Shown here piece by piece: positions 1-12,110 of a DNA stretch of 64,000 nucleotides. Position numbers and translations under genes: made by a program. Numbering within the stretch: position 1 is the stretch's first letter; each line of letters starts with the position of its first letter. Source of the stretch: Bolinopsis microptera (Eukaryota; Ctenophora; Tentaculata; Lobata; Bolinopsidae); NCBI RefSeq assembly GCF_026151205.1, contig NC_087084.1:1960312-2024311 (forward strand), written 5' to 3'. The notes below the pieces were generated by a model. It searched no databases. It was not told the origin of the DNA and was given only the letters and a program-made list of their open reading frames with translations.

Positions 1-1176
1 CCGAGGTAAGGGTCTAGCTGCCTTCCTCAAGTAATGTTACCATGGTAACACTACCATATAAGGTAATGTTACCATGGTAACCATGCTATCTAACACCCAC
101 CTGACACACTAATCTCTGTCAGGATGCACCGAGGTAAGGGTTTAGCTGCCTTCCTCAAGTAATGTTACCATGGTAACACTACCATATAAGGTAATGTTAC
201 CATGGTAACACTACCATATAACGTAATGTTACCATGGTAACCATGCTATCTAACACCCACCTGACACACTAATCTCTGTCAGGATGCACCGAGGTAAGGG
301 TTTAGCTGCCTTCCTCAAGTAATGTTACCATGGTAACACTACCATATAAGGTAATGTTACCATGGTAACACTACCATATAACGTAATGTTACCATGGTAA
401 CCATGCTATCTAACACCCACCTGACACACTAATCTCTGTCAGGATGCACCGAGGTAAGGGTCTAGCTGCCTTCCTCAAGTAATGTTACCATGGTAACACT
501 ACCATATAAGGTAATGTTACCATGGTAACCATGCTATCTAACACCCACCTGACACACTAATCTCTGTCAGGATGCACCGAGGTAAGGGTTTAGCTGCCTT
601 CCTCAAGTAATGTTACCATGGTAACACTACCATATAAGGTAATGTTACCATGGTAACACTACCATATAAGGTAATGTTACCATGGTAACCATGCTATCTA
701 ACACCCACCTGACACACTAATCTCTGTCAGGATGCACCGAGGTAAGGGTCTAGCTGCCTTCCTCTAGTAATGTTACCATGGTAACACTACCATATAAGGT
801 AATGTTACCATGGTAACCATGCTATCTAACACCCACCTGACACACTAATCTCTGTCAGGATGCACCGAGGTAAGGGTCTAGCTGCCTTCCTCAAGTAATG
901 TTACCATGGTAACACTACCATATAACGTAATGTTACCATGGTAACACTACCATATAACGTAATGTTACCATGGTAACACTACCATATAAGGTAATGTTAC
1001 CATGGTAACCATGCTATCTAACACCCACCTGACACACTAATCTGTCAGGATGCACCGAGGTAAGGGTCTAGCTGCCTTCCTCAAGTAATGTTACCATGGT
1101 AACACTACCATATAAGGTAATGTTACCATGGTAACCATGCTATCGAACACCTACCTGACACACTAATCTCTGTCAG
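1..1176 (+). repeat. Minisatellite carrying repeated SF3B1 splice acceptor plus exon start
   Basis: About eight units of roughly 120-190 bp. Each contains two to four short palindromic blocks (TGTTACCATGGTAACA), then a tract ending CTCTGTCAG, then the first 37-38 bases of the following SF3B1 exon (ending CTTCCTCAAG). The real exon follows at 1177. Units differ mainly in how many palindromic blocks they hold. Each unit therefore carries a complete 3' splice site, a possible weak donor (CAA|GTAATG) and an internal donor-like GAG|GTAAGG. Confidence 0.95.
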
Positions 1177-4100
1177 GATGCACCGAGGTAAGGGTCTAGC
1201 TGCCTTCCTCAAGGCTATTGGTTATCTTATCCCGCTTATGGACGCAGAATACGCCAGATACTACACTCAGGAGGTGATGTTGATTCTGATTCGAGAGTTC
1301 CAGTCCCCTGACGAGGAGATGAAGAAGATCGTGTTGAAGGTACGTGTAGTCAACAGCTACATAGCAACAGCTACATAGCGACAGCTACATAGCAACAGCT
1401 ACATAGCAACAGCTACATAGCAACAGCTACATAGCAACAGCTACATAGCAACAGCTACATAGCAACAGCTACATAGCAACAGCTACATAGCAACAGCTAC
1501 ATAGCAACAGCTACATAGCAACAGCTACATAGCAACAGCTACATAGCAACAGCTACATAGCAACAGCTACATAGCAACATCTACATAGCAACAGCTACAT
1601 AGCAATTAGCAACATAGCAATTAGCAACAGCTACATAGCAGCAGCTAACGTAGCTCTCATCATTTGAAAATGTTATTTGACACATTTCTGTAAGGGGATT
1701 TCAAAAAGGTGGATGGCTAATATTTTGATGAATTGATATTTTGATGAATTATATTAAAGGAAAGGCGACTATTAAGATATTGTTCAGGTAGTAAAGCAGT
1801 GTTGTGGTACTGATGGTGTAGAGAGTCAGTACATCAGGGAGGAAATACTTCCAGAGTTCTTCAGGTTAGTCGTTACTATGGTTACTATTTACTGTATTTA
1901 CTGTATATTTTAATACTATTTACTGTATTTTGGTAGGGACTATTTACTGTATTTTGATCTCAATATCTCCCAGCCTCTATTTTAATTAACATTCTGTTTA
2001 TAATTCCAGGAATTTCTGGAATCAGAGAATGGCACTTGATCGTAGGAATTACAGACAGTTAGTTGACACAACTGTAGAACTCGCTAACAAGGTTTGTCAT
2101 TTAGCTAACCCCTCAATTTCGTTTACTCTACCTTAATCTAGCTCAGTTTAATTCGGAATATAATTAAACTTATAATTCAATAATTTCATTAAATATAAAC
2201 TTATTTTAATTACTTTAATTATTTTAATTTAATTAAACACACCAGGTAGGAGCAGCTGAGATAATAGTGCGCGTGGTGGATGACCTGAAGGATATAATGT
2301 ATAATGTATAATGTATATTGTATAATGTATAATGTATAATGTATAATGTATATTGTATATTAAACACACCAGGTAGGAGCAGCTGAGATAATAGTACGCG
2401 TGGTAGATGATCTGAAGGATGAGAACGAGCAGTACCGTAAGATGGTGATGGAGACGATAGAACAGATCCTGACCAACATGGGAGCTACTGATATTGATAA
2501 TAGGTTGGAGGAACAGCTTATAGATGGTATCCTCTACGCTTTCCAGGTAATTAGTAATTAGTAATTAGTAATTAGTAATTAGTAATTAGTACATGGGGGC
2601 TACTGATATTGATAATAGGTTGGAGGAACAGCTTATAGATGGTATCCTCTACGCTTTCCAGGTATTTTCAGTTTTACATTGTCCGTTATTCCTGTAATTA
2701 TTCCTTTCGTCAGAAAATATTTCTTAATTTGTCACTGACTCGACGGTAACTTTACGCTAGAGAAGCATAAGGTTAGTTAGGGTTTGATTTGAAATGCTTA
2801 ACTTTCGTTTACTTCATTTGCTTCTGCGGCATTTTAATTGTCCAGATATTATACCAATGAAGACAGAACTGATAAAACTAAAATTCACAAAGAAAATTAA
2901 AGTACAAAGTATCAAAATATGACTGCCAACTACCATCTTAGTAACGTTTCTTAATGGAAAAACTGAATATTTTAAAAAGTCGTAGCTTTCAATCAACAGC
3001 AGACTGCTTTACTACATTTGGATAAAAATTGGCAGAAAATTGCGCCAAAAGAAAGTACAGTGAATAAAAGTATTAAGGTATCAGTCTTGGACAAGCAGCC
3101 CCAAATAAAGGGAGTTTGTATCAACGCTCCCTCCTTAACTTCAAGACACTCTACAGCAATCTCCCCACTTAATGCTTGTACCCAGCAAGCGTACGCTCGA
3201 AGAACCTTACTTACGGCTATGAGTTGAACAGGAAGTGTCAAGAAAAGGTATTTGGAGTGACAGTCATCAACCCCTCTGTCTCTCTTAACGTTGGTCAGCC
3301 AGAGTTTAGTGAGGAATACCCTGGAGTTGATGACCACCGCTAGGCCGGCTATAACAGCCATTAGTGTTGCGTTCAAGAGGACCAGCCAGTCGGATTTAGT
3401 TGCGTATTTATCAGCATAGAAATACTCCAGGAAGAGCTCAACCCCATCTTCAAATATCAGAGCGATGAGAGTTATCTTACTTCTGTTCACCAGGGCTACT
3501 GCTTGTATACACTCCTCCAAGATACGGCGGTTTGAAGATGGGGAATCTGTCAGTTTGGTGAGAACCTTTGATTGGTTGCAGATGACATAGTTACATTGGA
3601 GAACCAAGAAGGCTTTCAAACATCCGAATATGGAGAACACGAGTATAGCATTGTTGACAGCTTTATTCCTCGTGATCCGGTTATCTAGGAGGTTCCCTGT
3701 GGCCAGTTCAAGCTTGTAGAAGTAACTCAAGTCAAGGAAAACATCCAGACAGTCGTAAAGCATGTAGGCTACAGGTAGGACCCACCAGTACACTATAAAT
3801 GAGATCTTCAGTGCTCCACGCTGATCTGTTACACAGGCAAGGCACTTCTGGATACACCCCAGGATATCAGTGTTTGCTGGGAAAGTGTCGAGGTGGAACA
3901 AAAAGGAGTGGTATGTTCTCCAGACGCTTCTAGTCATGTAAACAATCACTACAAAATAGATCACTGCGACAAAAACCGTTGGCAAAATTACAATTTTCAG
4001 ATGTATAAAATCAGTTTCAGTCATCCAATCTCTGGGTTCCCACGCTTTGTGAACTCCACAAAACGTCACGTTGTTTTTTCCAAAGCTAACACAGTTTTGA

Positions 4101-5948
4101 GTATTGTCCTTGTCCATTTAGCTTGTCTATTTGTCTATCTGCTTAGTGGACGAGGGATAATAAGATCAGTATTTTGTATGCAATAGTCATGGGGGGGGGG
4201 GGGGGGGGGGGGGGGGGCTTTACATTGTCCGTTATTCCTGTAATTATTCCTTTCGTCAGAAGATATTTCCTTATTTGTCACTGACTCAATACAGCGGTAA
4301 CTTACCGTTAGTTAGGGTTTGATTTGAAATGTATTATAACTTTCGTTTACTTCATTTGCTTCTGCGGCATTTTACTTGTCCAGATATACCAATGAAGACA
4401 GAACTGATGAAAACTAAAATTCACAAAGAAAAATGTAAGAAAATTAAAGTACAAAGTATCAAGACATGACTGCCACTGCCAACTTAGTAACGTTTCTTAA
4501 TGGAAAAACTGAATATTTAAAAAAGTCGTTCAATCAACAGCAGACTGCTTTACTACACTTGGATAAAAATTGGCAGAAAATAGCGCCAAAAGAAAGTACA
4601 GTGAATAAAAGTATTAAGATATCAGTCTTGGACAAGCAACCCCAAATAAAGGGAGTTTGTATCAATGCTCCCTCCTTAACTTCAAGACACTCTACAGCAA
4701 TCTCCCCACTTAAAGCTTGCACCCAGCAAGCGTACGCTCGAAGAACCTTGCTTACGGCAATGAGTTGAACAGGAAGTGTCAGGAAGAGGTATTTGGAGTG
4801 ACAGTCATCAACGCCTCTGTCTCTCTTAACGTTGGTCAGCCAGAGTTTAGTGAGGAATACCCTGGAGTTGATGACCACTGCTAGGCCGGCTATAACAGCC
4901 ATTAGTGTTGCGTTCAAAAGGACCAGCCAGTCGGATTTAGTTGCGTATTTATCAGCATAGAAATACTCCAGGAAGAGCTCAACCCCATCTTCAAATATCA
5001 GAGCGATGAGAGTTATCTTACTTCTGTTCACCAGGGCTACTACTTGTATACATTCCTCCAAGATACGGCGGTTTGAAGATGGGGAATCTGTCAGTTTGGT
5101 GAGAACCTTTGATTGGTTGCAGATAACATAGTTACATTGGAGAACCAAGAAGGCTTTCAAACATCCGAATATGGAGAACACGAGTATAGCATTGTTGACA
5201 GCTTTATTCCTCATGATCCGGTTATCTAGGAGGTTCCCTGTGGCCAGTTCAAGTTTGTAGAAGTAACTCAAGTCGAGGAAAACATCCAGACAGTCGTAAA
5301 GCATGTAGGCTACAGGTAGGACCCACCAGTACACTATAAATGAGATCTTCAGTGCTCCACGCTGATCTGTTACACAGGCAAGGCACTTCTGGATACACCC
5401 CAGGATATCAGTGTTTGCTGGGAAAGTGTCGAGGTGGAACAAAAAGGAGTGGTATGTTTTCCAGACGCTTCTTGTCATGTAAACTAATCACCACAAAGTA
5501 GATCACTGCGACAAATACTGTTGGCAAAATGACAATTTTCAGATGTATAAAATCAGTTTCAGTTATCCAATCTCTGGGTTCCCACGCTTTGTGAACTCCA
5601 CAAAACTTCACGTTGTTTGTTCCAAAGCTAACACAGTTTTGAGTATTCTCCTTGTCCATTTAGCTTGTCTATCTGCTTAGTGGACGAGGGATAATAAGAT
5701 CAGTATTTTATATGTAATAGTCATGGGGGGTGGGGGTAAAATAAGGTGAGGTTATATGAAGTTGTAACACAATTGTCATAGCCGATATCTCAAATTATCC
5801 CAGAATAAATCAAAGTTGAGATAAACTCTAACATCAATCGAGTTTATTAAACGTAATATATTTATTACTATTAAGCGGACAATAAATGATCATCATGTAA
5901 CAGATTCATTGAAAGACACAATATTTTAAACAGATCGCTCATGCACTC

Positions 5949-5990
<42 letters not shown>

Positions 5991-8900
5991 TGTTTAATAA
6001 ATGCCTGGTTAAAATGTGTAAACGAAAGAAAGTCTGCTTATCATCCTGCTAATAAGATTATTTCCAAAATGTGTGATGTCACAAAATTACATAAGCATAA
6101 ATGTTTAATATCGACTATATCATGATAAAGTTCAATCAGTGAACATTTTTTATTTTAGTACTGGAACCCATCGATCAGTCTGATTGGCTTACTGACCTCT
6201 GAATCTGACTACGAAATTAACACTAGAGTTGTGTTCGGATTACAATAATATTTCACATGTTACCGCTCAGATTCACTTACTAACCCTCCTTCCGTCTCCA
6301 GGAACAAACCACCGAGGATGTGATAATGCTGAACGGATTCGGTACCGTAGTTTCCTCTCTTGGTATCCGAACAAAACCTTATCTACCCCAGATCTGTGGT
6401 ACAATTCTGTTCAGGTAAAATCCGGATTGAAGTATTGTTTATGAGTCGCATGGTTGCAATGTATTCTTGTGTAAAATAGTATTGATCCCGTTTGATGCTC
6501 TTATCAGGAAAGGAATTTACTCTATTCCGTTCAGGCTGAACAACAAAACTGCTAAAGTACGTCAACAAGCAGCAGATCTGATATCTCGTATTGCCCCGGT
6601 GATGATGGTGTGCGGAGAGGAGAAGCTACTCGGACATCTGGGTGTGGTACTGTACGAGTACCTAGGGGAGGAGTATCCGGAGGTACTGGGCTCCATTCTC
6701 GGGGGACTTAAAGCTGTGGTTAATGTCATTGGAATGCACAAGATGACACCTCCTATCAAAGATTTGTTGCCCAGGTTAGTTGATGATTGTTTTTAGGATA
6801 ATTGTTATTTCTCAAAGTTAATGGGAATAGACCATGCTGACCCACCAGATGAATTTCTCAAAGTAATTTACGCACTATAAGACAATTCAGGAGAACAATG
6901 AAAACGGTATAACAAATCCCTTTTTCACTCAATGAACACAGAATTGCCATTGGGAGCACTCTTTAACACACGAGAAGCACCATTTTATATGTCTACATTA
7001 TTGAATATTTATTCTGTTTACAAAAGTATTGTGATTGAAATGTAAATGTGTTCAGGTTGACTCCTGTCCTGAAGTTTACAAAAGTATTGTTATTGAAATG
7101 TAAATGTGTTCAGGTTGACTCCTATCCTGAAGTTTACAAAAGTATTGTTATTGAAATGTAAATGTGTTCAGGTTGACTCCTATCCTGAAGTTTACAAAAG
7201 TATTGTTATTGAAATGTGAATGTGTTCAGGTTGACTCCTATCCTGAAGTTTACAAAAGTATTGTGATTGAAATGTAAATGTGTTCAGGTTGACTCCTATC
7301 CTGAAGTTTACAAAAGTATTGTGATTGAAATGTAAATGTGTTCAGGTTGACTCCTATCCTGAAGTTTACAAAAGTATTGTGATTGAAATGTAAATGTGTT
7401 CAGGTTGACTCCTATCCTGAAGTTTACAAAAGTATTGTGATTGAAATGTAAATGTGTTCAGGTTGACTCCTATCCTGAAGTTTACAAAAGTATTGTGATT
7501 GAAATGTAAATGTGTTCAGGTTGACTCCTATCCTGAAGTTTACAAAAGTATTGTGATTGAAATGTAAATGTGTTCAGGTTGACTCCTATCCTGAAGTTTA
7601 CAAAAGTATTGTGATTGAAATATAAATGTGTTCAGGTTGACTCCTATCCTGAAGTTTACAAAAGAATTGTGATTGAAATGTAAATGTGTTCAGGTTGACT
7701 CCTATCCTGAAGTTTACAAAAGTATTGTGATTGAAATGTAAATGTGTTCAGGTTGACTCCTATCCTGAAGTTTACAAAAATATTGTTATTGAAATGTAAA
7801 TGTGTTCAGGTTGACTCCTATCCTGAAGTTTACAAAAGAATTGTGATTGAAATGTAAATGTGTTCAGGTTGACTCCTATCCTGAAGTTTACAAAAGTATT
7901 GTGATTGAAATGTAAATGTGTTCAGGTTGACTCCTATCCTGAAGTTTACAAAAATAGTGTTATTGAAATGTAAATGTGTTCAGGTTGACTCCTATCCTGA
8001 AGTTTACAAAAGAATTGTGATTGAAATGTAAATGTGTTCAGGTTGACTCCTATCCTGAAGTTTACAAAAGTATTGTTATTGAAATGTAAATGTGTTCAGG
8101 TTGACTCCTATCCTGAAGTTTACAAAAGTATTGTGATTGAAATATAAATGTGTTCAGGTTGACTCCTATCCTGAAGTTTACAAAAGAATTGTGATTGAAA
8201 TGTAAATGTGTTCAGGTTGACTCCTATCCTGAAGTTTACAAAAGTATTGTGATTGAAATGTAAATGTGTTCAGGTTGACTCCTATCCTGAAGTTTACAAA
8301 AATATTGTTATTGAAATGTAAATGTGTTCAGGTTGACTCCTATCCTGAAGTTTACAAAAGAATTGTGATTGAAATGTAAATGTGTTCAGGTTGACTCCTA
8401 TCCTGAAGTTTACAAAAGAATTGTGATTGAAATGTAAATGTATTCAGGTTGACTCCTATCCTGAAGTTTACAAAAGTATTGTGATTGAAATGTATAGTAA
8501 ATGTATAGTAAATGTATAGTAAATGTATAGTAAATGTGTTCAGGTTGACTCCTATCCTGAAGTTTACAAAAGTATTGTTATTGAAATGTAAATGTGTTCA
8601 GGTTGACTCCTATCCTGAAGTTTACAAAAGTATTGTTATTGAAATGTAAATGTGTTCAGGTTGACTCCTATCCTGAAGTTTACAAAAGTATTGTTATTGA
8701 AATGTAAATGTGTTCAGGTTGACTCCTATCCTGAAGTTTACAAAAGTATTGTTATTGAAATGTAAATGTGTTCAGGTTGACTCCTATCCTGAAGTTTACA
8801 AAAGTATTGTGATTGAAATGTAAATGTGTTCAGGTTGACTCCTATCCTGAAGTTTACAAAAGTATTGTTATTGAAATGTAAATGTGTTCAGGTTGACTCC

Positions 8901-11900
8901 TATCCTGAAGTTTACAAAAGTATTGTTATTGAAATGTAAATGTGTTCAGGTTGACTCCTATCCTGAAGTTTACAAAATTATTGTTATTGAAATGTAAATG
9001 TGTTCAGGTTGACTCCTATCCTGAAGTTTACAAAAGTATTGTTATTGAAATGTAAATGTGTCCAGGTTGACTCCTATCCTGAAGTTTACAAAAGTATTGT
9101 TATTGAAATGTAAATGTGTTCAGGTTGACTCCTATCCTGAAGTTTACAAAAGTATTGTTATTGAAATGTAAATGTGTTCAGGTTGACTCCTATCCTGAAG
9201 TTTACAAAAGTATTGTTATTGAAATGTAAATGTGTTCAGGTTGACTCCTATCCTGAAGTTTACAAAAGTATTGTGATTGAAATGTAAATGTGTTCAGGTT
9301 GACTCCTATCCTGAAGTTTACCAAAGTATTGTTATTGAAATGTAAATGTGTTCAGGTTGACTCCTATCCTGAAGTTTACAAAAGTATTGTTATTGAAATG
9401 TAAATGTAAGAGTTCAGTAATTACACTTTTCAATACGTTAGTGCTCGCTTATCAGTTACTTATCATTACGTTGATAAGACTTGCTTGGATTTATGGATTC
9501 CTGGTTCGCTAAGATTTTAATTTTTTTGATAAGCTTCTAAATCATATTCGTCTTTCAACACAAGACTGTCAGTCTTCTAGAATTTTGTTTTGATTTGTGT
9601 ATTAAGCTGATGTATTTAATCTTACTTCCAGCTCTATAATTTCGTGTGGAGTATATTTTTAGAGTTATTTAGGTTTTATATTAGCAGATTTAGGTATATA
9701 ATTATTCTATATAATTGTATGTATAAATACTTGAGTAAACGTTAACCAGTAAACAAAGCTGGCTCCCAAACAAACATGTGTTCAGGTTGACTCCTATCCT
9801 GAAGTTTACAAAAGTATTGTTATTGAAATGTAAATGTAAGAGTTCAGTAATTACACTTTTCAATACGTTAGTGCTCGCTTATCAGTTACTTATCATTACG
9901 TTGATAAGACTTGCTTGGATTTATGGATTCCTGGTTCGCTAAGATTTTAATTTTTTTGATAAGCTTCTAAATCATATTCGTCTTTCAACACAAGACTGTC
10001 AGTCTTCTAGAATTTTGTTTTGATTTGTGTATTAAGCTGATGTATTTAATCTTACTTCCAGCTCCATAATTTCGTGTGGAGTATATTTTTAGAGTTATTT
10101 AGGTTTTATATTAGCAGATTTAGGTATATAATTATTCTATATAATTGTATGTATAAATACTTGAGTAAACGTTAACCAGTAAACAAAGCTGGCTCCCAAA
10201 CAAACATGTGTTCAGGTTGACTCCTATCCTAAAGAACAGACACGAGAAAGTACAGGAGAATTGTATAGACTTGGTAGGAAGGATCGCTGACAGAGGCTCT
10301 GAATATGTGTCAGCCAGGTCAGTTACCCGCTACTATAATTAAGTGATTAAGTAACTAATTGATTATTTACTGTAATTATTAAATGAATACATAATTTACC
10401 CATTATTGTGGGCATATCTTCAGTTTTCAATGCTTAGATGCTTATGTAGGTTGTGGTCTATATGATTGATTAATTATATATGATTGTTTCATAACGGGAT
10501 TGGCTAATAACATAAATAGTTAATTAGTAGTTGTGCTAAATTGTTAATTTTTCGCCAGAGAGTGGATGAGAATATGTTTTGAGTTACTGGAACTGCTCAA
10601 AGCCCACAAGAAGGCCATCAGAAGAGCCACGGTCAATACTTTTGGTTACATTGCTAAAGCTATAGGTTCGTTCATTTTATTTTTATTCATTTATTTTATT
10701 CAGCCGAATTCTAAATCTCTCGGATATCATTTTAAAATTCGCCGTTGTTTTGTTTTCTAAAGGAGAAGAAAAATAGAAAAGGTATCTCCTAAATTACTAG
10801 CACATGAACCAAAACATCTAAAACTTGAAAATAAATAACTAAAAACATTCCCCACATTCCTCCAGGACCTCACGACGTGTTGGCAGTACTCCTCAACAAC
10901 CTCAAAGTGCAAGAGAGACAGAACAGGGTGTGTACAACGGTTGCCATAGCGATTGTCGCGGAGACCTGTTCTCCCTTCACTGTCCTACCCGCACTGATGA
11001 ACGAGTACAGAGTCCCGGAGTTAAACGTGCAGAACGGAGTCCTCAAGAGTCTCAGTTTCCTCTTCGAGTATATTGGTACGTGTCTTTTTAGGAGTCCTGT
11101 AATGCAGGCAATGCTGGACTCCTTTTTGCCGGGTTTCATCTTATAATTCCGTTATTTTACACAAAAAATAACTTAACTTGTCTGTAACAGATTATCATTT
11201 AGTAATGTCAGGAGTCCTGTAACCATTGTAATGATAATGCTCGCTATTACTCATAACATAACTTATAACATTGTAATAAGACTTGAATGACCTCTCTAAA
11301 TTGTTTTATCAAAGGTGTTACATTTATTAAAATTATCTCTAATTACTCTCTAATTACTCTGCAGGTGAGATGGGTAAGGATTACGTGTACGCTGTGACCC
11401 CACTTTTAGAAGACGCCCTCATGGACAGAGATCTCGTCCACAGACAAACAGCTTGTGCCGCTATCAAGCACATGTCTCTAGGTGAGCCTGACATACTGAA
11501 CCATGATTAGGATTTAGGAGTGTAAATAACGGGAACTTTGAGTGGTCAATGTTCTCAGTGAACCTTAATACAAATAAATTGTCCCAGGAGTGGTTGGGTT
11601 GGGGTGCGAGGACGCTCTGATTCACCTTCTTAACTACGTTTGGCCCAACATATTCGAGACGTCCCCTCACGTTATAAACGCAGTTATTGAAGCTATTGAA
11701 GGGTTGCGATGTGCTCTGGGTCCTGTCAAAGTTCTGCAGTACACTCTTCAGGGACTCTTCCATCCTGCTAGAAAGGTTAGAGTTCTCACGTGGTATGACG
11801 TCACGTCACGTGGTATGACGACACCAGACACGTGATGACGTCATGTGGTGTGATGAAATGTCCCGCTAGAAAGTTTAAAAGTTGCTCAAATTATTTTCCG

Positions 11901-12110
11901 TCATCGTTTTTTGCCCCCTCAGCTTCGGTGATTATGATCAAATCCAAAACACGAATAAAACCCTCCTTTTTTCAGGTACGAGATGTTTACTGGAAAGTTT
12001 ATAACGGACTTTACATCTCCGCTCAAGACGCCCTCGTCCCAGCCTTCCCTCGCATTCCTGACGACGAGAAGAACTCTTATATCCGGCACGAACTGGAGTA
12101 CTTTTTGTAG
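1177..12110 (+). CDS. SF3B1: SF3B1, splicing factor 3B subunit 1, C-terminal half (5' end outside window)
   Basis: This is the HEAT-repeat scaffold of the U2 snRNP SF3b complex, which clamps the branch site and is the target of splice-modulator drugs. Twelve exons can be joined with matching phases: 1177-1339, 1788-1864, 2010-2091, 2373-2546, 6302-6414, 6535-6774, 10216-10317, 10559-10665, 10866-11075, 11365-11481, 11588-11775, 11976-12110 (TAG stop). The translation tracks animal SF3B1 almost residue for residue ([59 protein letters not shown]) and ends in HELEYFL where human has YELDYIL. The first exon in view begins with one base completing a codon, so earlier exons lie left of the window. 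Odd points: minisatellites copy the borders of three exons, and the intron 2547-6301 hosts two minus-strand membrane-protein copies. Identity is as sure as sequence reading allows; the host gene appears intact here. Confidence 0.97.
1353..1640 (+). repeat. 14-bp tandem repeat next to SF3B1 donor
   Basis: About twenty copies of CAACAGCTACATAG begin about 13 bases after the donor of exon 1177-1339. The last units degrade to variants with ATTAGCAACATAG. Confidence 0.95.
2246..2293 (+). repeat. Partial duplicate of SF3B1 exon start with its acceptor
   Basis: Forty-eight bases nearly identical to the start of exon 2373-2546, preceded by the same AAACACACCAG acceptor. The copy runs into TATAATG repeats and then the genuine acceptor. 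It has no donor and would shift or stop the reading frame if used. Confidence 0.9.
2591..2661 (+). repeat. Partial duplicate of SF3B1 exon end with its donor
   Basis: Copy of the last ~70 bases of exon 2373-2546 (one base changed near its start) followed by a second donor, CCAG|GTATTT. Between the true donor and this copy lies a five-fold GTAATTA repeat, itself derived from the donor. Confidence 0.9.
2993..4117 (-). CDS. Multi-pass membrane protein of unknown family, nested in SF3B1 intron (copy 1, intact)
   Basis: A 374-residue intronless ORF. It starts with a polar, Cys-containing N-terminus of about 40 residues (motif [12 protein letters not shown]) without a clear signal peptide, then about seven hydrophobic segments: roughly residues 40-65, 105-130, 155-180, 218-240, 246-270, 295-318 and 345-365. 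A motif [17 protein letters not shown] lies in the fourth. The C-terminus is Cys-rich (SKCSKAVCC). I do not recognise the family; a chemoreceptor-like or XK-like protein are guesses from topology only. It is antisense to SF3B1, inside its intron, and lies beside a frameshifted tandem copy. No promoter was identified. Confidence 0.75.
   Translation of the reverse strand: MDKDNTQNCVSFGKNNVTFCGVHKAWEPRDWMTETDFIHLKIVILPTVFVAVIYFVVIVYMTRSVWRTYHSFLFHLDTFPANTDILGCIQKCLACVTDQRGALKISFIVYWWVLPVAYMLYDCLDVFLDLSYFYKLELATGNLLDNRITRNKAVNNAILVFSIFGCLKAFLVLQCNYVICNQSKVLTKLTDSPSSNRRILEECIQAVALVNRSKITLIALIFEDGVELFLEYFYADKYATKSDWLVLLNATLMAVIAGLAVVINSRVFLTKLWLTNVKRDRGVDDCHSKYLFLTLPVQLIAVSKVLRAYACWVQALSGEIAVECLEVKEGALIQTPFIWGCLSKTDTLILLFTVLSFGAIFCQFLSKCSKAVCC
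4191..4217. repeat. Poly-G run at duplication junction
   Basis: Twenty-seven consecutive G residues separate the two 1.5-kb copies; the same GTCATGGGGGG context ends the second copy near 5722. Confidence 0.95.
4534..5659 (-). pseudogene. Second copy of the nested membrane-protein gene, frameshifted
   Basis: Same gene as 2993-4117, but one extra base near 5485 breaks the frame after residue ~58 in the first membrane segment. The N-terminal part reads 5659 down to about 5480 and the rest (314 residues) is open from an internal ATG at 5478. Either the copy is a young pseudogene, or it makes a protein lacking the N-terminus and first helix, or the base is an assembly error. The remainder stays open and nearly identical to copy 1. 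Confidence 0.8.
5728..6301. other. Remainder of SF3B1 intron
   Basis: AT-rich intron sequence with a GA dinucleotide run at about 5953-5988. No other feature is visible. Confidence 0.8.
7055..9420 (+). repeat. 58-bp minisatellite, about 40 copies of an SF3B1 acceptor and exon start
   Basis: Unit of 58 bp: acceptor GTGTTCAG, then GTTGACTCCTATCCTGAAG (the first 19 bases of exon 10216-10317, one base changed), then a 31-bp spacer of the type TTTACAAAAGTATTGTGATT and onward. Roughly forty units follow one another with few substitutions; one unit has an ATAGTAA expansion near 8490. Every unit keeps the AG acceptor. Confidence 0.96.
9406..10215 (+). repeat. 430-bp tandem duplication before SF3B1 exon
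   Basis: Two copies with a 430-bp period (GTAAGAGTTCAG at ~9406 and ~9836) that differ at very few positions. Each ends in the acceptor CATGTGTTCAG and the GTTGACTCC exon start; only the second leads into the true exon at 10216. Confidence 0.93.

Larger units (their letters stand above)
2673..5727. repeat. Tandem duplication of a 1.5-kb unit inside SF3B1 intron
   Basis: Two closely similar copies, about 2673-4190 and 4219-5727, are separated by a 27-base G run (4191-4217). Each holds one copy of the minus-strand membrane-protein gene with matching flanks. A few point differences and small indels separate them, so the duplication looks recent. Confidence 0.92.

Noticed and set aside
3018-4768. 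Plus-strand open frames at 3018, 3893 and 4466
   Set aside because: Antisense shadows of the two minus-strand membrane-protein copies.
7055-9420. Regular repeat array resembling a CRISPR at first sight
   Set aside because: Units are contiguous with no unique spacers, and the genome is eukaryotic with spliced genes.
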